A stretch of DNA of 18,123 nt from an uncultured Demequina sp. (GTDB lineage Bacteria; Actinomycetota; Actinomycetes; Actinomycetales; Demequinaceae): assembly GCA_937925595.1 (NCBI GenBank), contig CALALQ010000290.1, positions 1 to 18,123 of the forward strand. The letters are read 5' to 3'. Numbering within the stretch: the stretch's first letter is position 1; the number at the start of each line of letters is the position of its first letter. This document shows, in pieces, positions 1 through 7,499 of the stretch. Under the pieces are notes generated by a model that was given only the letters and a program-made list of their open reading frames with translations, was not told the origin of the DNA and did no database searches. The position numbers and the translations under genes are program-made.

Positions 1-1032
1 CAGGATCTCGCGTCGTGGGAGCGCGTCGGCGCCGATGTCCGCATCGAGTCGGAGGTCACGGCCGAGGCAGCCGAGCGACTCGAAAGCAAGGGGCTCACCG
101 TGTCCCGGGGCTACGCCAAGGTCAATGCGATCATCACGCTTGGACCCGACTATTCGGACACCTTCCTGTTTGCGATGGACAGCAGCTACCCCCAGATCCT
201 GCGCCAGGCGGGAGTCGAGGACGTCAGTTCCCTCGAGAAGCTGTACGCGGCAGCTGAGGCCGCAGGTCCGCGGGACCCGCTGCCTGCGCTTGCGACGCAA
301 GAGGTCATCGACATCGCGGTGCACAGCGACTCTCGCGTCTACGTGGGACGCACGTACCTGCCGTTCGAGATCACGGGCATCGCGGACATCGTCCCCGGGG
401 GCTTCACCGATGAGGCGACCTACCTGATCATGCCCGCGGAGCAGCTGCTGGGCTCCGAGGTCCAGGATCCTGTCGCTCCCAACATCGCCTTCGTCTCGGG
501 TCCCGGCGCGGCCGCTGCCGTCGCCGCGGAGGCGAGCATCGACCAGTCGACCGTCATCACCAGGGAGGACTGGATGGCCGCGATGCAGGAGTCGGCGCTC
601 ATCGGCGGAGTGCAGCGAGCGATCGGCATCGCCGTGCTCGCGGTTGGCGCTCTCGCCGCGGTCGCCCTGCTCGTGACGATCCTGCGCGGCGTGCGCGAGC
701 GCGGCCGCGCGCTGTCGATGCTGCGCACCCAGGGCATGGGCTCTGGCTATGGCTGGTGGCTGTCGCTCGCCGAGCTCGCCCCGCTCACGATCGCCGCGGT
801 CGTCGGCGGCGCTGGCGCAGGCCTGTCGATCATGTGGCTGCTTGGAGAGACGCTCGGCCTCAAGCTGCTCTCGGGTGGCCTGACCGAGCCGCCGCTCGCT
901 CCCGACTGGACGTTCATGGCCATCCTTGGCGCCGGCATCGTCCTGCTTCTGTTTGTCGCCGTTGCCGCGGAGGTGCTCGTGCACCGTCGCAACAAGCTCA
1001 GCGAAGTGCTTCGCTGGGGAGAGTCCCGATGA
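1..1032 (+). CDS. FtsX-like ABC transporter permease, C-terminal part (5' end outside window)
   Basis: The reading frame is open from base 1 and stops with TGA at 1030-1032, so the 343 visible residues are the C-terminal part of a larger permease. Residues 1 to about 200 are a soluble, probably extracytoplasmic domain. Three hydrophobic segments follow at about 207-228, 254-280 and 303-326. Between the first two lies a charged loop with the 'RERGRALSMLRTQGM' pattern typical of the FtsX/MacB permease C-terminal fold, and the protein ends in a short basic cytoplasmic tail. Two ABC ATPase genes follow directly on the same strand, so this is inferred to be the membrane subunit of that transporter. 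FtsX-type permeases usually act in lipoprotein, peptide or drug export or in mechanotransmission, not in nutrient uptake. The substrate cannot be read from the sequence. Confidence 0.85.
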   Translation, partial: QDLASWERVGADVRIESEVTAEAAERLESKGLTVSRGYAKVNAIITLGPDYSDTFLFAMDSSYPQILRQAGVEDVSSLEKLYAAAEAAGPRDPLPALATQEVIDIAVHSDSRVYVGRTYLPFEITGIADIVPGGFTDEATYLIMPAEQLLGSEVQDPVAPNIAFVSGPGAAAAVAAEASIDQSTVITREDWMAAMQESALIGGVQRAIGIAVLAVGALAAVALLVTILRGVRERGRALSMLRTQGMGSGYGWWLSLAELAPLTIAAVVGGAGAGLSIMWLLGETLGLKLLSGGLTEPPLAPDWTFMAILGAGIVLLLFVAVAAEVLVHRRNKLSEVLRWGESR

Positions 1033-1042
1033 GGGAGGAACC

Positions 1043-2551
1043 ATGACCACCGAGACACTGATGCAGCCCACCGTCGAGTACGGCGCGGATGCGCTCATTG
1101 TGTGCGACAACCTCGTGCGCATCTACCAGGTGGAGAACATCGAGGTGCAGGCCCTGCAGGGCCTCGATCTGCTCGTCGACAAGGGCGAGATGATCGCCAT
1201 CGTCGGCCAGTCGGGCTCCGGAAAGTCGACCCTGCTCAATGTGCTCTCCGGTCTCGACGTCCCCACCGCCGGCGCCGCTCGCGTCGCCGGCTGGGATCTG
1301 CTGCGCATGTCGCATGCCGACCGTCTCACGTACCGGCGCTCGGTGGTGGGCTTTGTGTGGCAGCAGACGGGACGCAATCTGCTGTCCTACCTCACCGCCA
1401 AGGAGAACGTCATGCTCCCCATGGCGTTCGCTGGCGTGAGTGGTCGCAAGCGCGCCAACCGCGCCGCGGAGCTGCTCGACGCCATGGGCCTTGCAGACAA
1501 GGCCGGCCGACGCCCCAGCCAGCTGTCCGGTGGTGAGCAGCAGCGCGTGGCGATCGCCGTAGCACTTGCCAACAATCCCGAGGTGATCTTCGCCGACGAG
1601 CCGACCGGAGAGCTCGACTCCGCGACCGGCGACGACGTCTTCGAGGCGCTGCGCGCCGCGAACCGCGACCTCGGTGCCACGGTCGTGGTCGTCACGCACG
1701 ACCATGCCGTGAGCTCCCAGGTGCAGCGCACCGTCGCGATCAGGGACGGCCGCACCGCCACGGAGGTGGTCCGCCGCACCCACGTCGATGACGAGGGCGT
1801 GACCCAAACCATTCACGAGGAGTACGCGGTGCTCGACCGCGCGGGCCGCATGCAGCTGCCCCGCGACTACCGCACCGCGCTGGGCCTCAAGGACAGGGTG
1901 CGACTCGAGCTTGAGTCCGACCACATCGGAGTGTGGCCGGACGGCTCGGTCAAGAAGGTTCGCCACGATCCTGTGCCAGCGCCAGAGCCCGTCACGGCCG
2001 ACGCCGCGGCGGCTCCCGGGTCGGCACCAGAGCCGACGCCTGAACCTTCTGCCGCTGCCTTCGAGCCTCCGGCCGAGTCGACGGTGTCGCCGGCGGAGGC
2101 GCCCGCGCCTCAGAGCCCGTACCTCGCCGTTCCGACGCCGCGACCCGTGGTCGAGAGTCCCTCGAAGCCCCCAGCCCCCGTGACGTCGTCGATCCCTGTC
2201 GTCGCCGCCGCGCCAGAGCACGCGCCTGAACCGGAACCTGCGCCGGAACCCGAGCCCGAGCCCCAACCAGAGCCGGAACCCCAAGAGCCGCCGGTCGCGC
2301 CAGACCCGGCTCCAGCGTCGGCCGAATACCAGCCCAGCCCCTATGCGAGCCTTGGCGCGTTCGAGCCGCCGGCCGCCGAGCTGCTCATCGACCAGCCCTA
2401 CACGCCGCGCGTCCCCGCACCGCCCAGCCCGGCCGCGATGGAGCCTGCGGAACCTGCGGAACCCGCCACGGATGCAGCTGACGACCCGTACGCGCCGCCC
2501 CAGCCTGCGCCGCGAGCGCCGTGGCTGCCGAAGGAGGACGACAATGACTGA
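1043..2551 (+). CDS. ABC transporter ATP-binding protein (LolD/MacB type) with long Pro/Glu/Ala-rich C-terminal tail
   Basis: This 502-residue protein starts at ATG 1043, ten bases after the permease stop, behind a strong ribosome-binding site (GAGGGAGGA, 1031-1039). An in-frame ATG at 926 lies inside the permease gene and is unlikely. The nucleotide-binding domain spans about 18-240: Walker A GQSGSGKST (55-63), Q-loop around 107-108, signature LSGGEQQR (161-168), Walker B IFADEP (182-187) and H-loop His219. Residues about 260-300 (VLDRAGRMQLPRDY...) resemble an AbrB-like swapped-hairpin segment, which I recall from other actinobacterial ATPases of this type. Residues 303-502 are low-complexity Pro/Glu/Ala sequence, probably disordered. 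A normal LolD-type ATPase is only about 230 residues, so more than half the protein is extra. It should energise the upstream FtsX-like permease, probably paired with the next ATPase. Confidence 0.9.
   Translation: MTTETLMQPTVEYGADALIVCDNLVRIYQVENIEVQALQGLDLLVDKGEMIAIVGQSGSGKSTLLNVLSGLDVPTAGAARVAGWDLLRMSHADRLTYRRSVVGFVWQQTGRNLLSYLTAKENVMLPMAFAGVSGRKRANRAAELLDAMGLADKAGRRPSQLSGGEQQRVAIAVALANNPEVIFADEPTGELDSATGDDVFEALRAANRDLGATVVVVTHDHAVSSQVQRTVAIRDGRTATEVVRRTHVDDEGVTQTIHEEYAVLDRAGRMQLPRDYRTALGLKDRVRLELESDHIGVWPDGSVKKVRHDPVPAPEPVTADAAAAPGSAPEPTPEPSAAAFEPPAESTVSPAEAPAPQSPYLAVPTPRPVVESPSKPPAPVTSSIPVVAAAPEHAPEPEPAPEPEPEPQPEPEPQEPPVAPDPAPASAEYQPSPYASLGAFEPPAAELLIDQPYTPRVPAPPSPAAMEPAEPAEPATDAADDPYAPPQPAPRAPWLPKEDDND
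2225..2293 (+). repeat. Pro-Glu dipeptide repeat tract inside the ABC ATPase tail
   Basis: Twenty-three consecutive codons encode almost only Pro and Glu, with a few Ala and Gln (P-E-P-E-P-A-P-E-P-E pattern). The tract lies in the middle of the disordered tail of the first ATPase. Codons vary (cct/ccg/ccc, gaa/gag), so the repeat is selected or drifting at protein level and is not a recent DNA duplication. Confidence 0.8.
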
Positions 2552-3308
2552 CCCGATCACCCCCGCCTCGCCCATGGTGACGGTGCGTGGGGTCACCAAG
2601 TCCTATGGCAGCGGATCGGCCAAGGTCACTGCGCTCGACGACGTGACGTTCGAGGTGGGCCGGGGCAAGCTCGTGGCGCTCGTGGGCCGCTCCGGCTCGG
2701 GAAAGACCACGCTGCTCAACTGCATCGGCGGCCTCGACAAGCCCAGTGCGGGCACGATCATCGTCAACGACGTCGTGGTGACCAAGCTGTCCGAGCGCGC
2801 GCGCACGGCGCTGCGCCGGGACACGGTCGCGTTCGTCTTTCAGACGTTTGGCCTGGTGCCGATGCTGTCGGCGGCGGAGAACGTGGGTCTTCCCATGCGG
2901 CTGCGCAACACCAAGACGTCGGTTCGCGACAAGCGAGTGGCGGAGCTGCTCGACATGGTGGGCCTTTCCAAGCACATGAACCAGCGTCCTGCGGAGCTCT
3001 CCGGTGGCCAGCAGCAGCGTGTCGCGATTGCGCGCGCCCTCGCCAATGAGCCGCAGCTGCTCATCGCCGACGAGCCGACGGGTCAGCTCGACGCTGACAC
3101 GGGAGCGGCGATCATGACGCTGCTGCGAGACGTCATCGCGAGCCAGGGCATGACGGCGCTGATCTCGACGCACGACCAGTCACTCATGGACATCGCGGAC
3201 GACACTGTGCGCCTCGCTGACGGTCACCTCGTCGCTCCTGACGACGAGACCTTCGTCTCGACGGGTTCACTCGCCACCGGCTCCGAACACCAGGGACGGG
3301 TCGTCTAG
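2544..3308 (+). CDS. ABC transporter ATP-binding protein (LolD/MacB/FtsE type)
   Basis: A standard-length ATPase of 254 residues. Its ATG (2544) overlaps the previous stop as ATGACTGA, and AAGGAGGAC (2531-2539) lies just upstream, so translation is coupled to the first ATPase. All ABC motifs are intact: Walker [10 protein letters not shown] (48-56), Q-loop VFQTFGLVP (98-106), signature LSGGQQQR (152-159), Walker [10 protein letters not shown] (172-180) and H-loop STHD (208-211). The LolD-type element after the Q-loop (around 112-118, ENVGLPM) supports the MacB/LolD group. With the upstream permease and ATPase it forms one transporter operon. Two different ATPases for one FtsX-like permease suggest a heterodimeric motor or a second permease upstream of the window. 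It ends tail-to-tail on the TetR gene, sharing the bases CTAG. Confidence 0.92.
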   Translation: MTDPITPASPMVTVRGVTKSYGSGSAKVTALDDVTFEVGRGKLVALVGRSGSGKTTLLNCIGGLDKPSAGTIIVNDVVVTKLSERARTALRRDTVAFVFQTFGLVPMLSAAENVGLPMRLRNTKTSVRDKRVAELLDMVGLSKHMNQRPAELSGGQQQRVAIARALANEPQLLIADEPTGQLDADTGAAIMTLLRDVIASQGMTALISTHDQSLMDIADDTVRLADGHLVAPDDETFVSTGSLATGSEHQGRVV

Positions 3309-3859
3309 CGTCGGTCCGACGCTCCGGGAACCACCGCCCACATCCACCGTGCCGCTTGGGCTGGGTCGGTGCGCGGTTCGCTGTCGAGCCACGTCCCGAT
3401 CATGCCGAGCAGCGACCCCGCGATGCCCGCGGCGACGAACTCGACGGGGGCCTTCTTGGTGAGGTGAGGGCTGTGCTCTCCGATGAGGCGGGTGATGGCG
3501 TCGATGATGTGCGTGCGCAGGCGCGCAAGGACGATGCCGTAGCCCGGAGCCGTGAAGATGCGGCGGTACAGGTCCGCATACTCATCGACATGGCCCAAGA
3601 ACTCGACGAGCGGCAGCGGCGGCTTGCCCGGCGCGAGTTCCAGCTGCTCGAGGTTGGCGCCCGCTCGCGTCGCCACTAGGTCCAGGGCGTCGGCGAGCAG
3701 GGTCTCCTTGTCGCGGTAATGCGCGTAGAAGGTAGTGCGGTTGACGCCCGCTCGCTGCGCGATGTCGCCGATCGAGATGTCGTCGATGCCGTGTTCGCGA
3801 GCAAGCTCGAAGAGCGCCTCTTGAAGGCGCTTCCGAGTCTTCGCGATCCTCGCATCCAT
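3305..3859 (-). CDS. TetR/AcrR-family transcriptional regulator
   Basis: A 184-residue protein. The N-terminal TetR DNA-binding domain spans about 5-55, with the helix-turn-helix ISIGDIAQRAGVNRTTFYAHY at 29-48 region followed by the characteristic RDKETLL. The C-terminal ligand-binding half (about 65-175) is not assignable to a ligand. The start is ATG 3859. The only GGAGG lies one base before it, too close to act as a Shine-Dalgarno site, and a promoter-like TTGGTT-17-CACAAT ends six bases before the ATG, so a leaderless transcript is likely. It is divergent from the MMPL/RND permease gene across 126 bp, the usual arrangement for a TetR repressor controlling its own gene and an adjacent efflux pump. 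The gene ends on the same CTAG as the convergent ABC ATPase gene. A much longer open frame continues upstream through the MMPL gene but has no family-like content. Confidence 0.9.
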   Translation of the reverse strand: MDARIAKTRKRLQEALFELAREHGIDDISIGDIAQRAGVNRTTFYAHYRDKETLLADALDLVATRAGANLEQLELAPGKPPLPLVEFLGHVDEYADLYRRIFTAPGYGIVLARLRTHIIDAITRLIGEHSPHLTKKAPVEFVAAGIAGSLLGMIGTWLDSEPRTDPAQAARWMWAVVPGASDRR

Positions 3860-3865
3860 GCCTCC

Positions 3866-3894
3866 ATTGTGCCTGCCGCCAGAAAGATAACCAA
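3866..3894 (-). promoter_or_regulatory. Candidate promoter of the TetR gene (leaderless)
   Basis: On the minus strand, TTGGTT (3894-3889), a 17-base spacer and CACAAT (3871-3866) form a sigma-70-like promoter. The -10 box ends six bases before the ATG at 3859, so transcription would begin at or next to the start codon. Inferred from sequence only. Confidence 0.5.
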
Positions 3895-3930
3895 CAACTG
3901 TCGCGTAACTCGCGCTTTCGCCGTACACTT

Positions 3931-3955
3931 GAAGAAGGCACTGCTGCCGTTCTTC
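3931..3955. promoter_or_regulatory. Inverted repeat in the TetR/MMPL intergenic region, candidate operator
   Basis: GAAGAAGGCA (3931-3940) and TGCCGTTCTTC (3945-3955) are inverted copies apart from one extra base, separated by CTGC. The exact core is GGCA-N4-TGCC. It lies upstream of the MMPL ribosome-binding site and could be the TetR binding site or a hairpin in the MMPL leader. The second short candidate, CGCG-N5-CGCG at 3902-3914, is weaker. Confidence 0.3.
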
Positions 3956-3985
3956 TTCTCCCCCTTCACGCCGAAAGGCTCTGCT

Positions 3986-6415
3986 GTGGCCAACCTGCTT
4001 TTCCGCATCGGACGCGCGTCCGCTTCGCGACCGCTCCTCGTCATCATCGCGTGGGTGCTGATCCTCGCCGTCAGCGGCGGCGCGTACCTGCTGTTCGGCG
4101 GCAAGCTCACCGACACCTTCTCGATCCCCGGCACCGAGACCGAGCGCGTGGCCGATGAGCTCAACGAGAACATCGACGGGCTCGACGGCGGCACCGCTCG
4201 ACTTGTCTTCACCACCAAGGACGGCGCTGGGTTCTCTGCGACGCAGCAGCAGGAGATCAGCGCGGCACTCGCGGCGGTGCTCGGCATGGACAACGTCACG
4301 GGCGTGACCGACCCCTTCGCCACCGAGGCGCAGCGTGCCGCCACCTCCCAGCAGCTGGCCGATGCTGCGGCCCAGCTCGCGGACGGCCGCCAGCAGGCAG
4401 AGGATGGCCAGGCGCAGCTCGACGCGGCCATCGAGCAGGCCAAGGCCGTTGGCATGTACGAGGCCATGGCAGATCAGTTCGAGGCTCAGCAGGCTGAGCT
4501 GGACAAGGCCATCGCCGAACTCACCGCGGGCGAGGCTCAGCTGTCGCTGTCGTCGCAGCTCGCCGCGAACGCTGCCGCTCTCACGACCGTCTCCGACTCC
4601 GGCGCGGCCGCGCTCGGCATGATCCACTTCGACTCCGAGGTGCACGGCGTGCCGCAGGCGAATAAGGACGCGGTCGTCGAGACCATCGAGACGGCGACCC
4701 CTGCTGACGTGAATGTCTACTTCACCTCCGAGTTCGTGGGCGGTCCGGAGGGAATCCTCGGCGCCGGCGAGATCGTGGGCGTTGCCCTCGCGCTCGCCGT
4801 GCTGCTCATCATGATGCGAGCGATCGCGCCTGCGGTGCTGCCCATCGTCACCTCGTCGATCGGCGTCGGAGTCGGCGTCGCCACGGCCCTCGCGTTCTCC
4901 GGCCTCGTCGAGATGCAGTCCGTCACTCCGGTCCTTGGTGTGATGCTTGCGCTCGCCGTCGGCATCGACTACTCGCTGTTCATCGTCAACCGCCACCGCA
5001 CCCAGCTGAAGCGCGGCATGCCACTTGCCGAAAGCGTCGGGCTGGCAAACGGAACCGCGGGCAATGCAGTGGTCTTCGCCGGCTCCACCGTGCTCATCGC
5101 GCTGCTCGCGCTCAACGTCACGGGCATCCCCTTCCTCGGCATCATGGGCACCGTTGCCGCGTTCTGCGTGGCCATCGCCGTGCTCGTCGCGATCACGCTG
5201 ACCCCGGCGCTGCTGGGGCTCATCGGCCTCAAGGCGCTGTCCAAGAAGGCTCGTGCGAGCGTCGGCGCTCCTGAGCATGCAGAGCCTGAGGCGACCCCCA
5301 TGCGCACGGGCCGCGCGCTGCTCGCTCTCGTAACCGCCGTCGCGGCGCTTGGCGTCATCGCGATTCCGTCGGCGTCGATGCGACTCGGCCTGCCTGACGG
5401 CAGCCAGGAGCCTCAGGAGTCGACGCAGTACAAGGCGTACAAGGTGATTGGCGAGGAGTTCGGCCCCGGCATCATGGGTCCGCTGCTCGTGACCGCCGCG
5501 CTTCCCGAGTCGGTCCCCGATGCGGAGCTGCTGAGCGCTCAGGTCACGGTGAGCAATGTGCTCGCGCAGACCGAAGATGTGATCGCAGTCGTGCCGGCCG
5601 GTGCGTCCGAGGCCAACGACTTCCTCGCCTTCCAGGTGATCCCCCGGGAGAGCGCCTCAAGTGAGTCCACCGAGGCGCTCGTCCACGAGCTGCGCGGCAA
5701 CTCGACGCTCGATGGCGACATCGCGCTGGGTGTGGCCGGCGAGGCAAGCGGAAACATCGACATCTCCGAGAACCTCGCCGATGCTCTGCCGCTGTACCTG
5801 CTCGTCGTCGTGGGACTGTCGATCATCATCCTCATCATCGTCTTCCGCTCGATCCTCGTGCCGGTCATCGCGACCGCTGGCTTCGTGCTCAGCCTGTTCG
5901 CCGCGTTCGGCGCCGTGACCGCGGTGTACCAGTGGGGCTGGCTCGGCTCGCTCTTGGGCGTCCACGACCCTGGCCCGATCCTGAGCTTCCTGCCGATCAT
6001 GCTCACCGGCATCCTGTTCGGCCTTGCGATGGACTACCAGCTGTTCATCGCGTCGGGCATGCGCGAGTCCTTCGTGCACGGCGAGAGCGCTCGCGGTGCC
6101 GTCGTCTCCGGCCTGCGCCACGGCCGCGCGGTCGTGACCGCCGCGGCGATCATCATGGCGTCCGTCTTTGGCGGCTTCGTGTTCTCGCACATCGGGATGA
6201 TCCGCCCCATGGGCTTTGGTCTCGCGATCGGAGTGCTCTTCGATGCGTTCGTGGTGCGCATGGTGATCGTGCCGTCGCTCATGCACCTCGTTGGCAAGGG
6301 CGCCTGGTGGCTGCCCTCCTGGCTCGACCGGGTGCTGCCCAATGTCGACGTTGAGGGCGCCCAGCTCGAGCGCGAGCACCCGCGTCCTGCGGTCCCCGCA
6401 GAGTACGCGCTCTAG
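3986..6415 (+). CDS. MMPL-family (RND superfamily) transporter
   Basis: GTG at 3986 is chosen as start because GAAAGG (3973-3978) lies seven bases upstream and the first transmembrane segment begins about 16 residues in. The 809-residue protein has the duplicated RND layout. TM1 (16-37) is followed by a large extracytoplasmic loop, five TM segments between about 260 and 413, one at about 443-462, a second loop, and five more TM segments between 601 and 762. Both halves carry the Asp-Tyr pair of the MMPL proton relay: GIDYSLF (326-332) and AMDYQLF (681-687). The first loop holds an Ala/Gln/Glu-rich heptad-like stretch (about 118-186), probably a coiled coil. MMPL proteins are proton-driven exporters of lipids or hydrophobic drugs. 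Divergent linkage to a TetR regulator suggests inducible efflux. The substrate is unknown. Confidence 0.92.
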   Translation: MANLLFRIGRASASRPLLVIIAWVLILAVSGGAYLLFGGKLTDTFSIPGTETERVADELNENIDGLDGGTARLVFTTKDGAGFSATQQQEISAALAAVLGMDNVTGVTDPFATEAQRAATSQQLADAAAQLADGRQQAEDGQAQLDAAIEQAKAVGMYEAMADQFEAQQAELDKAIAELTAGEAQLSLSSQLAANAAALTTVSDSGAAALGMIHFDSEVHGVPQANKDAVVETIETATPADVNVYFTSEFVGGPEGILGAGEIVGVALALAVLLIMMRAIAPAVLPIVTSSIGVGVGVATALAFSGLVEMQSVTPVLGVMLALAVGIDYSLFIVNRHRTQLKRGMPLAESVGLANGTAGNAVVFAGSTVLIALLALNVTGIPFLGIMGTVAAFCVAIAVLVAITLTPALLGLIGLKALSKKARASVGAPEHAEPEATPMRTGRALLALVTAVAALGVIAIPSASMRLGLPDGSQEPQESTQYKAYKVIGEEFGPGIMGPLLVTAALPESVPDAELLSAQVTVSNVLAQTEDVIAVVPAGASEANDFLAFQVIPRESASSESTEALVHELRGNSTLDGDIALGVAGEASGNIDISENLADALPLYLLVVVGLSIIILIIVFRSILVPVIATAGFVLSLFAAFGAVTAVYQWGWLGSLLGVHDPGPILSFLPIMLTGILFGLAMDYQLFIASGMRESFVHGESARGAVVSGLRHGRAVVTAAAIIMASVFGGFVFSHIGMIRPMGFGLAIGVLFDAFVVRMVIVPSLMHLVGKGAWWLPSWLDRVLPNVDVEGAQLEREHPRPAVPAEYAL

Positions 6416-6426
6416 CCCCTGGACAC

Positions 6427-6464
6427 AGCGAGAGGCCCTCACCAACTGGTGAGGGCCTCTCGCT
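6427..6464. terminator. 17-bp perfect hairpin between the MMPL gene and tRNA-fMet
   Basis: AGCGAGAGGCCCTCACC is followed by loop AACT and its exact complement. It lies 11 bases after the MMPL stop and five bases beyond the tRNA 3' end on the other strand, so it can end both convergent transcripts. No T-run follows on either strand, as is common for actinobacterial terminators. Confidence 0.75.
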
Positions 6465-6469
6465 CATCG

Positions 6470-6543
6470 TAGCGGGGACAGGATTTGAACCTGCGACCTC
6501 CGGGTTATGAGCCCGGCGAGCTACCGAGCTGCTCCACCCCGCG
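6470..6543 (-). tRNA. Initiator tRNA-fMet (anticodon CAU)
   Basis: The minus strand folds into a complete 74-nt cloverleaf including discriminator A73. The acceptor stem is CGCGGGG/CCCCGCT, the D-stem GAGC/GCTC, the anticodon stem CCGGG/CCCGG with loop CTCATAA, and the T-arm GCAGG-TTCAAAT-CCTGT. The anticodon is read from 6509-6507. Initiator hallmarks are present: three consecutive G:C pairs at the base of the anticodon stem, A11:U24 in the D-stem, and an unpaired 1-72 position (C1 opposite U72). CCA is not encoded (the next bases are CGA), so it must be added after transcription. An elongator tRNA-Met is unlikely given these features. Confidence 0.95.
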
Positions 6544-6557
6544 TCGGTAGGTGTATC

Positions 6558-6586
6558 AGTCTACCGGACGGTACAGAGGCGTCCAA
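6558..6586 (-). promoter_or_regulatory. Promoter of the initiator tRNA gene
   Basis: On the minus strand, TTGGAC (6586-6581), exactly 17 bases, then TAGACT (6563-6558) give a near-consensus sigma-70 promoter. The -10 box ends 14 bases before the mature tRNA 5' end, leaving room for a short leader trimmed by RNase P. It is the strongest promoter match I see in the window. Confidence 0.75.
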
Positions 6587-6625
6587 ATCGCCCTCCATAA
6601 CGATGGCGCGAGGGCCAGAACTCGC

Positions 6626-6631
6626 TAGGCT
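6626..6631 (+). promoter_or_regulatory. Candidate -10 box for a leaderless transcript of the DUF4328-like gene
   Basis: TAGGCT ends seven bases before the ATG at 6639, the spacing expected if transcription begins on the start codon. No Shine-Dalgarno sequence is visible upstream of this ATG. No convincing -35 box is seen. Confidence 0.45.
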
Positions 6632-6638
6632 CGCAACC

Positions 6639-7421
6639 ATGAGCACTCAAGACAACGATCCCTTCGCCGCCACCCCGACTCCGGCCGCTCCCGGAACCCC
6701 GGAGCAGGCGGCCACGCCCCCCGGCGTTCTCACTCCCGGCGCCCTGCCCGGAGCGGCACCGGCGGCGCCGTCTGCCTACTCGGCGCCCGGCGCCCCCACG
6801 CCGTTCCCCACGAACTACGCTCCGCTCCAGCCCGTCTCTGGCCTGGCGAAGTGGGCGATCATCGGCACGGGTTCCTACACCGCCGTCACCATCCTCAGCG
6901 CTGTCACGGCCTCGGCAACGCTCGAGCGCACCAAGGAGACCCTGAGGGACCCCGCGAATGCGAGCGTCGACATGTCCTCCACGCTGCTGGGCTTCCTGTC
7001 GTTCATCACCGCCATTGCGGGCTACGTGCTCCTGGCGCTGTGGATGCACCGCGTGCGCGGCAACCTCACCGCACAGGGGCGGAAGCCGGGCGGCCCGCCC
7101 GCGGTCGAGTGGTGGGGCTGGTTCGTGCCGCTCGCCAACTTCGTCCTGCCGTTCCTCGGCATGCGCGCCATCACCAAGGAGAAGGTGGGAATCGGCAACG
7201 TGCTGGGCTGGTGGCTGCCCTGGGTGGCCGCGCTCATCCTCTCGGCACAGGCTGCAATCGCGCAGTTCGGCGCGGTCGACTTCATGACCGGGCAGCTCAA
7301 GGACGAGGCAGCGCTCGACTCGACGGTGCCGCTTTCCGCAGCGGCTGCCGTGCTGGTCGTGGTGTCGTGGATCTTCCTGACGCTGACCATCAACAAGGCC
7401 TCCAAGGACAGCGCGCAGTAA
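6639..7421 (+). CDS. DUF4328-like membrane protein with Pro-rich N-terminal tail
   Basis: This 260-residue protein begins with about 65 residues of Pro/Ala/Thr-rich, probably disordered cytoplasmic sequence. Membrane segments follow at about 70-91, 115-136, 158-178, 186-208 and 231-251. The block VEWWGWFVPLANFVLPF (156-172), with its paired Trp and the 'P-x-x-N-x-x-x-P' spacing, and the next Trp-rich segment GWWLPW resemble the DUF4328 family of actinobacterial membrane proteins. No function is known for that family. The assignment is from pattern memory and is moderate. The ATG has no ribosome-binding site but a TAGGCT -10 box sits just upstream, suggesting a leaderless mRNA. It is a single-gene unit, convergent with the UPF0182 gene, with one hairpin between them. 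Confidence 0.75.
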   Translation: MSTQDNDPFAATPTPAAPGTPEQAATPPGVLTPGALPGAAPAAPSAYSAPGAPTPFPTNYAPLQPVSGLAKWAIIGTGSYTAVTILSAVTASATLERTKETLRDPANASVDMSSTLLGFLSFITAIAGYVLLALWMHRVRGNLTAQGRKPGGPPAVEWWGWFVPLANFVLPFLGMRAITKEKVGIGNVLGWWLPWVAALILSAQAAIAQFGAVDFMTGQLKDEAALDSTVPLSAAAAVLVVVSWIFLTLTINKASKDSAQ

Positions 7422-7443
7422 GCCTGGCTGGACCATACAAGAA

Positions 7444-7477
7444 AGAGCGCCCGGACCCGCGAGGGTCCGGGCGCTCT
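7444..7477. terminator. 15-bp hairpin terminator shared by the DUF4328-like and UPF0182 genes
   Basis: AGAGCGCCCGGACCC, loop GCGA and the exact complement form a 15-bp GC-rich stem. It lies 22 bases from each of the two convergent stop codons. Read on the minus strand the stem is followed by TTCTTGT, so it is best formed as the terminator of the UPF0182 operon, and it can also stop the plus-strand transcript. Confidence 0.8.
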
Positions 7478-7499
7478 GCGTTGCTGGCGCACGCAACGT

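Noticed and set aside
998..2599. 533-codon minus-strand open frame opposite the first ABC ATPase
   Set aside because: It is the antisense of a gene with intact ABC motifs, and the composition is dominated by Arg and Gly. No start signal or neighbour supports it.
3902..3914. CGCG-N5-CGCG as the TetR operator
   Set aside because: CGCG is self-complementary and common in GC-rich DNA; the spacer is not symmetrical.
3860..5278. Long minus-strand open frame continuing the TetR gene through the MMPL gene (657 codons in all)
   Set aside because: The translation over the MMPL part is Arg/Asp/Gly/His-rich low-complexity sequence without any family pattern, as expected opposite a GC-rich gene; only the TetR part looks like protein.
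6416..6640. tRNA as an integration site (att) for a mobile element
   Set aside because: No integrase gene and no repeated tRNA 3' fragment are seen in the window.
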